Notes under the pieces: model-generated
What the model saw: the letters and a program-made list of their open reading frames with translations, nothing else
What the model was told of the DNA's origin: nothing
The model's database searches: none
Position numbers and translations under genes: made by a program
Shown here: piece by piece, positions 1 through 11,607 of the stretch
Numbering within the stretch: position 1 is the stretch's first letter
Layout of the letters: the number at the start of each line of letters is the position of its first letter
From: Bisporella sp. PMI_857
Taxonomy: Eukaryota; Ascomycota; Leotiomycetes; Helotiales; Helotiaceae
NCBI GenBank assembly: GCA_021307315.1
Contig: JAJSPD010000009.1
Location: 868,001 to 932,000, forward strand
Direction of reading: 5' to 3'
DNA: 64,000 bases

Positions 1-3000
1 TCTCCTTTGTTTGCTGATGCCGATCACTAAACACAAAATTGACACCGCCTGGAAGGAAAGTTGAAAGAGGCTAAGGCATGTCAGCAACAGTTGTGACTCG
101 TGCTATTCAAGCTCACCAATTGATCGTGTGAGTCCTCCGTGGCAACAGAAACAAAAGAGGCCCATAAAGTTATCAAAGTTTCCACGTCAAAGTGTCCATC
201 CTCTTGTTTAAGGCTAGTTAAAATATGACGTACGAGCCTGTATAAATGAGGCATGACAGGCCGGGACAGATGCTAGGGAGATTAATACTGCTAGATCAGA
301 AACGAGGTAAGATTTTAGGACTTACAGATAAAAGAACGTGCCGGTCTAAGTTTCCCATAACTGCAAAAAGACTCTCCTGACTATCCTCGTTCAAGGCCGC
401 TTGAACCGTGGACGGCGTTTCATATGGATAGAGGTGGTCAACCTTTTGTATATAGGTTTGCACTATACGTATGATGCAACTAGCCACTTGCTCCTCAGTT
501 ACGAAGACTTTTGTAACACTACACCGCAATGCCTCCTGCAAGATTTCAATGTTGAAAGCAGCCATAAGACTCGTGGTATTAGTGGCTGCCAGCATGGCAT
601 CTATCATATTTTCCATCGTCCCCAGTAATATAACGAGTGTACTTGCCTTATTGGTCTTTATTTGCTGTTGAAGCAAGGCCTCAGGTATTGCATTGCCATT
701 GGGTCCTTCTGCCTGCTTTCGGGTGTTCAATTCCTCATCACGATACTGTTTTAGAAGTTTAGCAAAGAAATCATTCTGCCAGGTAATGAACGGCTTGAAA
801 TCATCAGACGAGGTAGAAGACTGTAATATAAAACGTGCAAGTTGTTTCCAAGCTCTGAGATTGATCGAACAGGCTGCATTGTGAGAGCAGTCAGGAACGA
901 CAAGATCTTGTATTAGGGAGAGAGGCGGCCGTTGATCAGCTGGAGCAGCCCAATAGAGCGTACACAAGAGATCATGATTATTCCGCAAGGCTGCGAGCTC
1001 GCGTTCATGTATCTTCTCTTCCTTAGGGTACTGGCGACTGTGATTTGGTAGTAATCGGGTGATGAGGTTTCGAATGCCTTTCTTATCCCCAGTTTGACGC
1101 ATGTGTTTCAACCCAAGGGCGACTATCTTGAGCAAAATATGGAAGCAACGATCCTCTGGCTGGACGTCTAATTGCTGCACAAGATCAAGCTCTTCTAGAA
1201 AGTGCGGTGATTTGTGTACTTCTTCATTACGCAAATGCGCAAGGTTTTGCGCCGCGAAAAAGTCAAACATGGTACCAATGATACCACCACACTTCCACCA
1301 GCCCCAGTAAGAGATCAAGTAATGACACCGACTTAGAATAGCTCTACAATAATCGTTGAAGCTTGGAGATTGCCTGGTATTTGAAGAATAGAGCGTAAAT
1401 ATCCTCTTTAAGAAGTTTTGAGGCAAATTCCAGTTGTCGAAAGAAGCCTGATGCCGTGCGTTTTGAACAATCACGCCATGATCGTCAAATTCACACAAAG
1501 GGAGCAAAGAAAACATAGAATACCATGTTTTCTCCATCTCACGTGCGTTGTCTGCAGTCGCGTTATGTTGTTCGAGGAGCTGTGTATTCACAAGGTCCCA
1601 GAAACCAGATCTCGGAATTTTGGAGGCTGTAAGAGTCCTTATAAGTATCACCCATGCCTCCGTGACATAAGAATCGGGCTTGATACCAGTTTCACGGAAA
1701 GACAGATATTGCAGCTTGTCATAGAGTGCCCGGACTTCCCCTAAGCCCTCAAGCAACAACATACCAACGCATCGTCTAGAAGTATCTATGAGAATTTCTT
1801 CTAATTGAGATGCGAACAAAGGCTGGTTGGGTTCACGAGAGAATTGAAGAAGGTGCAATGTGAGAACTATGAATCTCGAAGTAACCTCAATCCTACATTG
1901 GGTATGCCATTGCTGCTGTCCCTCAACCTCCGAACTGATCGTCAAGTGTGACGCGAAGTCTCTCAATACCTCAATCATCCTGGAAAGAAAGTCGGCTTGG
2001 TCCTGAAAGGTAGCCCAGCTGATGTGCCTTTGGAGGTAGTCGAGGACCAAGGTTAAGGACTGTACTGGGTCTGCGGAGCTAGGCAATACCGAGCATTTAC
2101 CCATCTGATCAAGGACCCAGTCGAAACACAGCCCAAGTTCCGAGGAAACGTTCTCGTCCCATAAGCCCCATTGGAAGTCCTTTTCACCAATCTGGAAACG
2201 CATAGGCTGTCTAATGTCCATATTATATGGCCGCTCGGCTAGCCGACCACTTCCAATGAAAGTACTCTCGTGGAAATAGACGCCGTTCGGAAGTGGAACG
2301 ATATCAAAGTGTATAGGGTACTTTGTCCCGAATTTATCGAGCCCAATGAGCTTTCCAGCTTCGCTTTTCAGATCCTGTTTAGCAGGTACAAGATATTCCA
2401 GTATCAGCGGCTCACTTGGTTGACGAAACAGAACAGCACCAGTGTCAAGTCGCCGTGGCAAACGCTTTCGAAGACGCGCTGTCTTTGGCAGTACAATAGA
2501 TTCGTCCGGAACGAGTTGTTGCCCTTCAGAAATTTCAGTAGATTGCTTGACTGGGTCGCTATCTGCGAGAAAGCGACTCATTTGTAGTGTTGGTTGCTGA
2601 ATATGGCGTTTCCGAGCAGTTTTGTAGAGAGAATCTAGAGTTTTTTTGGTCGTCTTGAAAGCCGTGGTTGGAAATCGACTAGAGTAATTTCTCTCCGATG
2701 TTTCAAGCTGAGCTGGTCGTGATTGCTGAACAATGCGGCTCAAATTTTTGTTCTTCAAACCATGATCCAATTCTGTCAAATGTAGCCGCGGTGAAGATTG
2801 GAGATTTTCATCCTGTACAGCAACAAACTCATTCATCGACCTCTGCTTGCTTTTTGAAATGGTTACCCTGCGTGGTCGACCAACATACCCTGTCCTTTCT
2901 AAGAGTTGCTCGAGCCTGCCAGGTAAAGCCTGGGCCACTGGTGATGGAAGCTTTGTTTGGCTATTGCTGTTTATCGATCTCAGCGGGGTCCTAGACGATT

Positions 3001-5224
3001 GGCTAGGGCTATTTCCAGCTGAGCTGACGAGTTTAGGCTTTATCTTTCCGTCTTTCCAGTCTTGCAGTACAGATTGAGCATCAAACGTATCTTCTCGAGT
3101 AGCCAGTCGAATGAACTTTTTGGTTGGACTTTGCCTTCCTTGGCCATTCTGCGACCTTGCAGTGCGAACAGCGATCCTGATGAATTGTGGTAGATCCTTA
3201 GAGCTTTTACCAGCGCTATCCATCACATCAATAATGCTGAGTCTGGGTGGTTGTATGCTGTGTCGTCCATTTGCTCTTTGTCGTGACTTTCGAGGCTTGT
3301 TATGATCATATTGCCTTCTTTCATATCTATCTGAAGTGATTGTCTTCCTTCTTAGGTGATCGGTGATCCTTGGTTGACGGGCATCTGATGCTCCTAAATT
3401 AGCCACACGCCTTTTCTTTCCTGGGCCGGAATGCGAGGAATGCCAGCGTCTTTTGCGAGAAGGTAACATAGTATCAATACGGTCATCCTCCTCTGCGAGC
3501 CCTTGTCGTTGCTCAGTATCGAATTCAGAAGCAGCGGTAACATGTTCTTCAATGAAGCCAGAGTGGGGAGCATCATCATCTTCCTCATCTTCCTCATCAA
3601 AGAATATTGGGACATTAGTACTGGTGGTTGGAAACAAATTGATCCTCGTAGTGGCTATTTTAGGAAGAGCAACTCCACGGCGAAAAGGCTGTTTTACAGG
3701 CGATACAGACGGAGACTCACGACGATCACGGTTCGCCTCCTTCGCATTTGCAAGGTGTTGGTCTAAACGCAGGTGAGAGGCGGGAAGCACGCCTCTGATT
3801 TTTTTTCCGATTTTTCGAATCTGGATACTCTCATCCGATGAGGAATCTTGAGATTCCTCAAGATCTTGCTGAGTAGTTGCAAATGGATCGTCGCTGCTCA
3901 GTTCAGAATCAGAGCCTATCAGTATTGGGTCGGACGACGGTTTTATAGCACTTGTTGCAGGAGTAGGTAATTCAAATTCTGGATGAATTTCATTCTCCCA
4001 GCTCGATTTTCTCACGAGAGGTGCTTCATCACCATTACCTAAATTCCTATGGTTCTGGATCAGAGCATGAATTGGAGAGCTTGTTGCAGGTGGAGAAGCA
4101 GGAATATCAAATATTCTGTCCGAATCCTCTCTATCATGTCTAGATCGAGGCCCTTTGGAAGCTTCCTTCAGGCTACGAGATTGCATAAGCTTCAAGGAAT
4201 ATGTTCTTTTCCGGCGATTGGAACCGTATTTCCGCACAAGGGCGTTCCGACGTAGAAGCAACGTATCAATATCAGGGAATTCCTCATCATCCTCTGTACC
4301 AGATCCAGCATCATCATTTCGAAGATGTGCAACAGGATTCTCATTCCTTGTGGCAACAGGCGAGGAAGAATTTGACTCAGATTCCATATTCTGACTTGCC
4401 TGTGTTGACATATTCACTCCTTGAGAATACTGTTCCTGGGAGTCGAGCTCTGACAAGCTTGTATTCCGGCGCCTATGCCTGTGTTCCTGAGAATCGGGTT
4501 CCTCAATTATCATGGGTGCTACGCCACGAGCCTTCATCGCAGCGCGATATTTCAACTGCTCCACGGTGTATGGGTTCAGCTGATTAGGATTTCGATGTCT
4601 AAGTCTTCGCCGGGCTGTATTTGCAGTTCTGCGAAACTCCTGAGGAAGGCGTTCCTCATCTCCTTCTAATGCTTCCTTATATTCAAATCCATTACGTGGC
4701 CTTTCTGCCACAACGGGACTGCCAGGTAAAGAAGCTATATCGTTGAATATTGGGGATGTAAGGCGCACGTAGCTTTTTGAAATCTCGTCTTCTTTTGGCA
4801 AAGCTTGGGAGGGACGGTGAGCAGTTGCGGCAGGTGTTGCTTTTGGGGTTGGAACTGCAGTATCACTCTCGCCATCCCAAAGAGTCCGAGGATCCCTGAA
4901 AGCCTGGGGAGGGAGCAAAGGCGATTCAAAGTCTCTTGGTGGAGGAGGGGTTGGGGTCATAGTTATCTCCTCATTACTCAAAGCTATCGACTCGAAGTCA
5001 CTGCCGGTTATGTCTGGCTTGACCAGTAGGATTTCTTTGTTCCTTCCAAGATCATCCTGTGCTCTGGGCTCGTCATGCCCATATACTCCCGACCCGACAA
5101 GTTGAGAAGCTTGCCCAGCTGATTTCTCCTTGCTTGCCGGCTTGAAGGTAATGTCATTATCACTCTCAAAAGAATCGTCATCGTCTGAGTCTGGAACCTC
5201 GCCTTTTTCCTTCCAAGTGGCCAT
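1..5224 (-). CDS. mus7: Mus7/Mms22-family DNA repair protein (3' end beyond window)
   Basis: Likely the fungal Mus7/Mms22 protein, which acts at stalled replication forks with a Rtt101-type cullin ligase (family knowledge). The N-terminus at 5224 (MATWKEKG then VPDSDDDD) is the usual opening of this family. The first ~800 residues are disordered and rich in Ser, Asp and basic clusters; the rest is helical and carries the conserved C-terminal Mus7 domain. The long exon is 326-5224. The frame then meets a stop at 296-298, but a perfect GTAAGT donor at 325 opens a 53-nt intron (273-325). Coding resumes at 272-117, continues through a second 46-nt intron (71-116; GTGAGC, GCTGAC, CTTAG), and an open exon 70-1 leaves the window. 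Both junctions keep phase 0. Over 1,700 residues are visible. Family assignment is from recognition, not a search. Confidence 0.8.
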
Positions 5225-5496
5225 TAGTTTTAAATAGCAGGTTCATCATAAGCTATGGCTTGTGGCCCAGAAATAGTGCTGTCGAAATCATGAGCAATTT
5301 TATATATTCACGACTAAAAGTTACGCGTCTGGAATTAAAGTCGCGTTGAATCGGCCCCTCTTTATGTGGAATTTTGTTCGGCCGGCCCGAGCCGAGGCTC
5401 TCTTGGCAAGACTTTTATGATTACCTAAGTTGAGAATCTTAAGGTTTTCTATTTCAGACTGTTACTTCAAAGGTTTACCGTTGTAGAGTTGTCGCA

Positions 5497-5946
5497 ATGT
5501 CTAAGGTTCGTGGCATATTTCCCCTGTTCATTGCCGCGTCCTTTGGAATAGTCAATGGTTAGTTGATTCTTCAGAATTTCCTGAACTGCAAAACTTATAG
5601 AGAGCAGGAATCTGGGTATTTGGTCCATCCTTCAAAGAGCAACAACAAGAAAAATTGGATCAAGAGCGGTAAGTTACTAGTACAGCTTTCTGAAAGATAC
5701 TAATTCCTTTTTAGCAAAGTCGAAGAAACTATTCGTCTCTCAAACGAAGGCTTATCAACGCGGGATGCCGAAGCGTCTGCAAGTAGGACTCTCGCAACAG
5801 ATACCGTATTGAGAGCCGAACAACAATCGAATTGGTGGTTCCCCAAAATATCTCTATGGTCGCAAGAATCTAAAGAATCAAATGAAAAGATTGAAAGCAA
5901 TAGTCTGGAAGTCAAACGCAAGCAGGAGGCAACAAAGGGAACGTGA
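5497..5946 (+). CDS. Small conserved-looking protein with N-terminal membrane segment
   Basis: Three exons, 5497-5557, 5608-5668 and 5715-5946, give a 117-residue protein. Introns of 50 and 46 nt have GTTAGT/GCAG and GTAAGT/TTAG ends, and phases match. Residues 4-27 form one hydrophobic segment (GIFPLFIAASFGIVNG then IWVFGP), followed by a charged Gln/Glu/Lys-rich region. This layout is typical of small single-pass mitochondrial inner-membrane proteins, but no named family was recognised. The start lies 272 bp from the MUS7 start on the other strand, so the two share a divergent promoter region. The exon structure is well supported; the function is unknown. Confidence 0.6.
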
Positions 5947-6546
5947 AATGAGAAGCACCTCTTTGGCAATTGCGCCCATCGCGCCGATGAATCTTGAGAT
6001 ATCCTATATAAAGGCCATAAATCGAATGACGTGCAGTATTCTGTACCTTCATATTATCGGTTCCTAAAGTCCCAATATCATAGAGACATTCTGAGAAGGC
6101 CATTTCTTACCAAATATGGCATCTCTTACAGGACGGTGCAATATGAAGAAACAATGCAATAACAAGATAGAAGATTACTTGTGATGACTAATAGCCAAGT
6201 TTTCACTTACATTATATAGTGAAACGATAATGTACTGCTTTTTTGGTCTTTAACAAGTTGACTCATTATGTAAGTAGAGTATACATTTTCTGACAATCTT
6301 CAACATGCGCGACGCTGTGTCCTTGTTGTCGGATCCTTACCTCCTGTCAGCTATGGGGATATCTTTCAACGGCCGCCATGTGTGTATTACTTTTGGCTCT
6401 CTTTAATTTAAAATGTCATATGCCACTACTCAAGCTACTCACGTGACTCTCACCCTGACCTCATTGCACTGTAACTTTCCTACGAGTATATCTTCTGGAT
6501 AAAGAAAGGGCCCATTCTCACAATCTAAATTCATTTGATAGATGAC
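5947..6546. other. Intergenic region
   Basis: About 600 bases with no credible coding exon on either strand. It holds the 3' trailer of the small membrane-protein gene and the promoter of the DUF726 gene; no clear motif stands out. Confidence 0.5.
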
Positions 6547-8732
6547 ATGGCTTATTCGCAGAATCCGGAAGGCTCAGATGATGAGAATGAGCTCAGCAGT
6601 CTTTTGAGTGCGGAAGAGCGCACCGAGCTGACCCTTCTAATCGCGAACATCGCAGAAGTTATGCGCAAGAAGATTACAGCTGTGTTTGATGTTTCCGCAG
6701 CCGACGAAAACCGACCCAAACCATTACCACTGTCTAAAGGCTCCGATACTAATGAAGTTGGGGAAAAGGAGGAGACTGACGAAGCGATCAATGCCAGAAA
6801 GTTGAGGGAGAAGCGAGAGGAAGAGTTGTCCGTGCCAGAGATTCTAGAACTGAAGAGTAGCTCTCTCGAGTTTTTTGAAAAATGGCGTGAATCACTTCTT
6901 GCTAGAGTTAGGACTGCGGTAAATAGTTCCAAAGAAGTTGCGGATGGGCAGAAGGAGAAAGCAACAATCACTCCACACGAGATAACAGCGGTTCAAGACC
7001 AAACCAAAGTTATCAGTAAGTGCATAACAGGATATTACAATCTTGAGCATTTCTAACATTGCCATAGAACCAAATACGAACATCGAAGAAGCAGATGCAG
7101 CATTAATTGCAATGTGTCCGCCAACCTCAACATCACTGGTTGCTCTTCCAAGAGACAAACGAGTGCTGATTCTCAATGCAATGTTGTTATTGATTTTATC
7201 ACTTGAGCATTACTTAGCTCACTCACGGGTTCTTCTTCAACACATTGCCTCGTCTCTTCACTTACCGTTACATATTCTCGCAGAGGATGAGGTAAAAGTG
7301 GCTCAAGGATTGCTTGAAGCAACGAAGGAGATGAGTGGCGCTGAAGAAGCTCACAAGCGTGGGGATGAGAATAAGACCGCTCGAAGGTGGAAAGTCGGGC
7401 TTGCTGGGGTTGCTGGGGCAGCAGTGATTGGTGTGACTGGTGGTCTGGCTGCGCCTTTGGTAAGAGAATAGCACTACCAGAGCCCCTATGAAAAGAGCTT
7501 GGATCTCTACATTTTCACAGAGATAGCTCCTTACGAGATGCATTTTTGACGTATCTTTACTGACAATGATGTTCTAGGTAGCAGGCGCTATTGGAACCAT
7601 CATGGGTGGCCTTGGTCTAGGAGCAACGACAGCTGCAGGACTACTCGGTGCTCTTGCTGAAAGCGGAGTAATTGTAGGAAGTCTATTTGGGGCATATGGT
7701 GGAAAAATGACAGGTAAAATGATGGATGCCTACGCCAAAGAGGTGGATGACTTCGCATTCCTCCCTTTGAAAGGCTCTAAGAACCACGAGACGTTGCCCA
7801 AAGATCGTCGCTTACGGGTGACGATCGGCATAAGTGGCTGGCTGACTCAGAAAGAAGATATTATCACGCCATGGAGAGCTCTCGGTCGTCAGAGCGAGGT
7901 ATTTGCATTGCGTTGGGAACTGGAGGCATTAACGAAGTTAGGATCAAGTATAGAGTCGATGGTCAAGAGCGCAGCTTGGGGAGTGGCCAAGAAACAGATC
8001 ATCGCCCGAACCATATTCGCAAGTCTGATGGAAGCTCTGTGGCCCATCACCTTGCTCAAAGTGTCCAAGATTGTTGACAATCCTTTTAGCGTTGCTAAAA
8101 GCAGAGCGGACAAAGCTGGGGAGGTGCTTGCCGATGCCCTTATCAACAAGGCTCAGGGAGAGCGTTCTGTGACATTAGTCGGCTACAGTCTCGGTGCTAG
8201 ACTTATCTACTCATGCTTGGTGAGTTTAGCTGAGAGAAGAGCATTTGGGTTGATCGAATCAGTTGTACTTATTGGCGCGCCGACATCGTCAAACGCTTCA
8301 GTATGGCGAGCGATAAGAAGTGTTGTCGCTGGTAGACTCATTAATGTCTACTCGGAAAACGACTACATCCTTGCCTTTTTATACAGAACAAGTAGTATTC
8401 AATACGGTGTTGCTGGCTTGCAGGAAGTTCAGGGTGTTACAGGCGTCGAGAATGTTAACGTTAGTGAGCTTATCTCAGGCCATCTTCGATATCAATACTC
8501 CATCGGAACCATTCTACAGAAAATCGGCTTCGAGGATATTGATGTTGATCAAGTGGCGAAAGAAGAAGAGACCCTTGCCCTGCTGGAGGAAGAAGACAAG
8601 AAGGAAGAGGCAGGAAAAAAGAAAGAGTACATTGACCCAGACAAGGAAGCTGTTCAAATGGAAAAGGATGTCGAAAAGAAGACTCAACAGACAATGATGC
8701 AAAAGGCTGGAAAGATGCTGCATTTGAGCTGA
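6547..8732 (+). CDS. DUF726 / TMCO4-like alpha/beta-hydrolase membrane protein
   Basis: Three exons, 6547-7015, 7068-7459 and 7578-8732, give 671 residues. Introns are 52 nt (GTAAGT...CATAG) and 118 nt (GTAAGA...TCTAG), both in phase. The first ATG in frame is at 6547. The protein has an acidic N-terminal half, then glycine/alanine-rich hydrophobic segments (GLAGVAGAAVIGVTGG and GGLGLGATTAAGLLGALAE), then an alpha/beta-hydrolase core with the nucleophile elbow GYSLGAR and a following GAPTSS loop. This order is that of the DUF726 family (human TMCO4, yeast YFL034W). The C-terminus is a Lys/Glu coiled coil. The GxSxG motif suggests serine hydrolase activity, which is inference. The family match is strong; the substrate is unknown. 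Confidence 0.85.
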
Positions 8733-9768
8733 AGAATTTGGAAGACACTCAGAGGAAAGCACCTGGCCGATTGGAAAATAAAATTCAGTGGCGTTGTCTT
8801 CATTAGGAAGCATGACAAGAATATGTATACAGTTCCCAGCACAAGGACACGTAGAGAGTTATTACTGTATGTTTAAACTATAGGTCAGTGATTCCACTGG
8901 CTATAACTAGGAAGAGTAGCCATTGTCAGAGTATCAAATCATTGTTCTTCAAGATCTTATATCGTTTTCATGGTTAGATCAGGTCTGTGCTATTATAACT
9001 CTTGTACATAGCCACTCTCTGTATCAGTTCCCAACAACAACCTTGTAAAATTGCTCCCAAATCCTTATGTATCAACCACAAAATATCCTCATCTTCTCCA
9101 ATAACTATTATATACCTCAGAACTTACGTCAGGAGCATTCCTCCTTCAGAGCCTCCGACTCATTAATCTTTCTTTAACACGATGCCCTTAAACAAGCGCC
9201 GCTTTTAGCGTTACGAACTGATGCAAGCGACTTACCAGCTTAGGCATGCTCATACACAACTAGGACTGGTTATTATGGGAAAGTAACTCGAATACCTATG
9301 GGGTGGGTCCTATAATACCCCTTTTTTCCGACAACACTTCTTGTTTCGCCAAATTCCATTACATCAGAGCAGCTATCTGTAATTGGTGGTTATTCGCCTG
9401 AAATATCCAGGTTTTTCAAACGAACTAGAGGAACTTCTAGAAGTCGAGTCTGCCGAAGCTACTGAACTTCCCAACGCATCGTATAGTGCTTACGATCGCA
9501 GTTTTGTAAGAGAAAGGGGCAAAAAGGTCACAGAGTACATTTGCAATCTCAAACGAGCAATCAAAGAAGCTTTTTCCATGACAACTATCATTATTTGCAC
9601 TTGCAGAACCTAAGAACGAACCCTCGCATGTTGTACCCCCAGTCTGCAGCAAAATACTTCATGCAGTCAGCCAAGACGTGACCCATGATGGTATTGTAGC
9701 AAGTAATAACAGATTAAGACCCAATTCCACGACAATATGTCAGAATTGCAAGTCTATTTTTGATGCGC
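8733..9768. other. Intergenic region between convergent genes
   Basis: Roughly 1 kb between the 3' ends of the DUF726 and zinc-knuckle genes. A 230-nt frame at 9383-9613 opens only with TTG and shows no family features. It probably consists of 3' untranslated sequence and spacer. Confidence 0.4.
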
Positions 9769-11607
9769 TTACCAGCCGACAAATTCTGCAGATGGTGAAG
9801 GTCCCCAACTATCAGCCGAGTTCCCAGCAAGGCCACCGCCCAGGTCACGACCACTGAAATCGCCAGATGAAGCACCATATCCACCGTCGCCGACATTTCC
9901 GCCGCCCAAACCTCCAGCTATGGATACTGTTAGTACGAAAAATGGGGAGAAAAAATATTAAGAAGCACTTACCAGCGCCTCCGTCCTCTTCAGCCAAAGG
10001 CTCCTGACAACGAACCTTGGTGTGGCCCATTTGCTTGCAGTTCTGGCATTGCACACGGGACCAGTCACGAGGCTTGGGGCACTCCTTTCCGGTGTGGCCC
10101 TCTCCATCACAATTACGGCAGGTGATCTTGCGATCTTCTGTGCAGTCCTTGACCATGTGCTCTTCGCTACCGCAGTTGCGGCAAGCACGCTTCTCACGGG
10201 TTGGGCAATCCTTTGAGAAATGTCCGACTCGGAAGCATTAATATTAGAGAACTATTCTCAAAGATAAGGGACACATACCTTCATTGCAGTTCTTGCACTC
10301 AACGCTACTTGCGTCGCGAGGCTCGGTGCATTCTTTGCTGCTGTGACCAGATTGACCGCAGTTACGGCAAGCGAACTTATCAGGACGTGGGTTGGGGCCT
10401 GGGAAAGTAAGCAACTACCATGAAAAATGATGCACTAAAGGCAACTAACAATCGCGAACTCGATGACCGATCTCCTCGCAGTTATAGCACTTTACAACGA
10501 CTCGATCGGCATTCTCAATCTTCTCCTCACGGCATGACTTCGAGATGTGACCAAGTTGTTCACAGTTAGAGCACTTAGGAATGCCACGATCGACTGGTTC
10601 ACCTGCATCCTCAAGTCTAGCCAAGTTCTCATCCGGGGTAGATGGCCACAGGTCCTTCTCCTTGGGGCGTTGATGCTTTGGGGAAGTGCGGTAAGTGACG
10701 GAGTATTTCTTGTCTAGGTTGCCTTGCAAATCCATGTTGGTGAACGTAAGCGCAAGCTCCTTCTCCAGTGCAATGATGTAGAATGCGAACCCCTGGCCTC
10801 GGAAGGCATGCTCAAGCTGAACATATGTAGCATCTGGAGTCGCCTTCATATACTTCTTGAGAGCGATCTTAAAGTCATCCAAATCACGCTCATCAGAAGC
10901 CGCCTTCATGTCAGCCCATGCAATTTCAGCTGGGACCTCATCAACACCCTCGTACATTAGCTTGCGTGGAGCCTTGCATTCAACTGCAGAGTGACCTATG
11001 GCGAAGAATTAGCTAAGGCCAAATGGCTCACGATGTGGAAAGAGAAGCCACTACCTTCTTCCTTGCAATTATTGCATAGCTTGGGTGGAGCGCTTGGGCA
11101 GTTGGCGCGAACATGACCTGGTTGTCCACAAGAATTGCAAGTACCCGTGAATTCACGTGGGGTGGAAGGGTTGGTGCACTGAGTCTTTGTGTGTCTAGAC
11201 CCATATTAGTGATGCAGTCTGAAACTATGAGGAAAGTTGTAGTACATACCCGTCCTCGCCGCAGTTGTAGCAAGCACGAGACTTAGGTGGTTGAGGGCAC
11301 TCAGCCTTGAGGTGACTGTCATCAGGTTAGCCGAGCTAGAGAAGCTCATGTTAGAATGACTTGCCCCTCATCGCCACTATCGCATTGTTAGCTATATTTC
11401 ATAACTGGCAAAGGAGGCGTAACATTACCAATTGAAGCAACCACCGCTTCTGACTCCATGGCCAGCACCAACATCTCCACCACTAGAAGCATCAGCGCCT
11501 CCACCAAAGTCGTCTGCATTGCCGCCACCGAAGTCATGACCATTGACCACAGCAGCACCGTCTCCATTCCAGCTGCCACCTCCACCAGCACCTGTATCCC
11601 AAGACAT
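9769..11607 (-). CDS. Protein with 11 CCHC zinc knuckles (CnjB/Gis2/Byr3-like)
   Basis: Eight exons on the minus strand: 11429-11607, 11365-11376 (12 nt), 11315-11250, 11194-11055, 10995-10450, 10398-10279, 10227-9973 and 9917-9769. All seven junctions hold phase and give 488 residues. After a Gly-rich start (MSWDTGAGGGG) come four CX2CX4HX4C knuckles, a ~140-residue non-knuckle segment, seven more knuckles and a Gly-rich tail ending in GW. Every Cys/His ligand is present, including knuckle 9 (CRNCGSEEHMVKDC), which has Glu before the His. This is the fungal zinc-knuckle family often named after CnjB and related to Gis2/Byr3/CNBP, which bind single-stranded nucleic acid and mRNA. The intron after the 12-nt exon uses a GC donor (GCAAGT). 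The knuckle architecture is certain; the exact cellular role is not. Confidence 0.9.

Noticed and set aside
9383..9613. 76-codon plus-strand frame between convergent genes
   Set aside because: It opens with TTG, not ATG, has no family features and no good splice partners.
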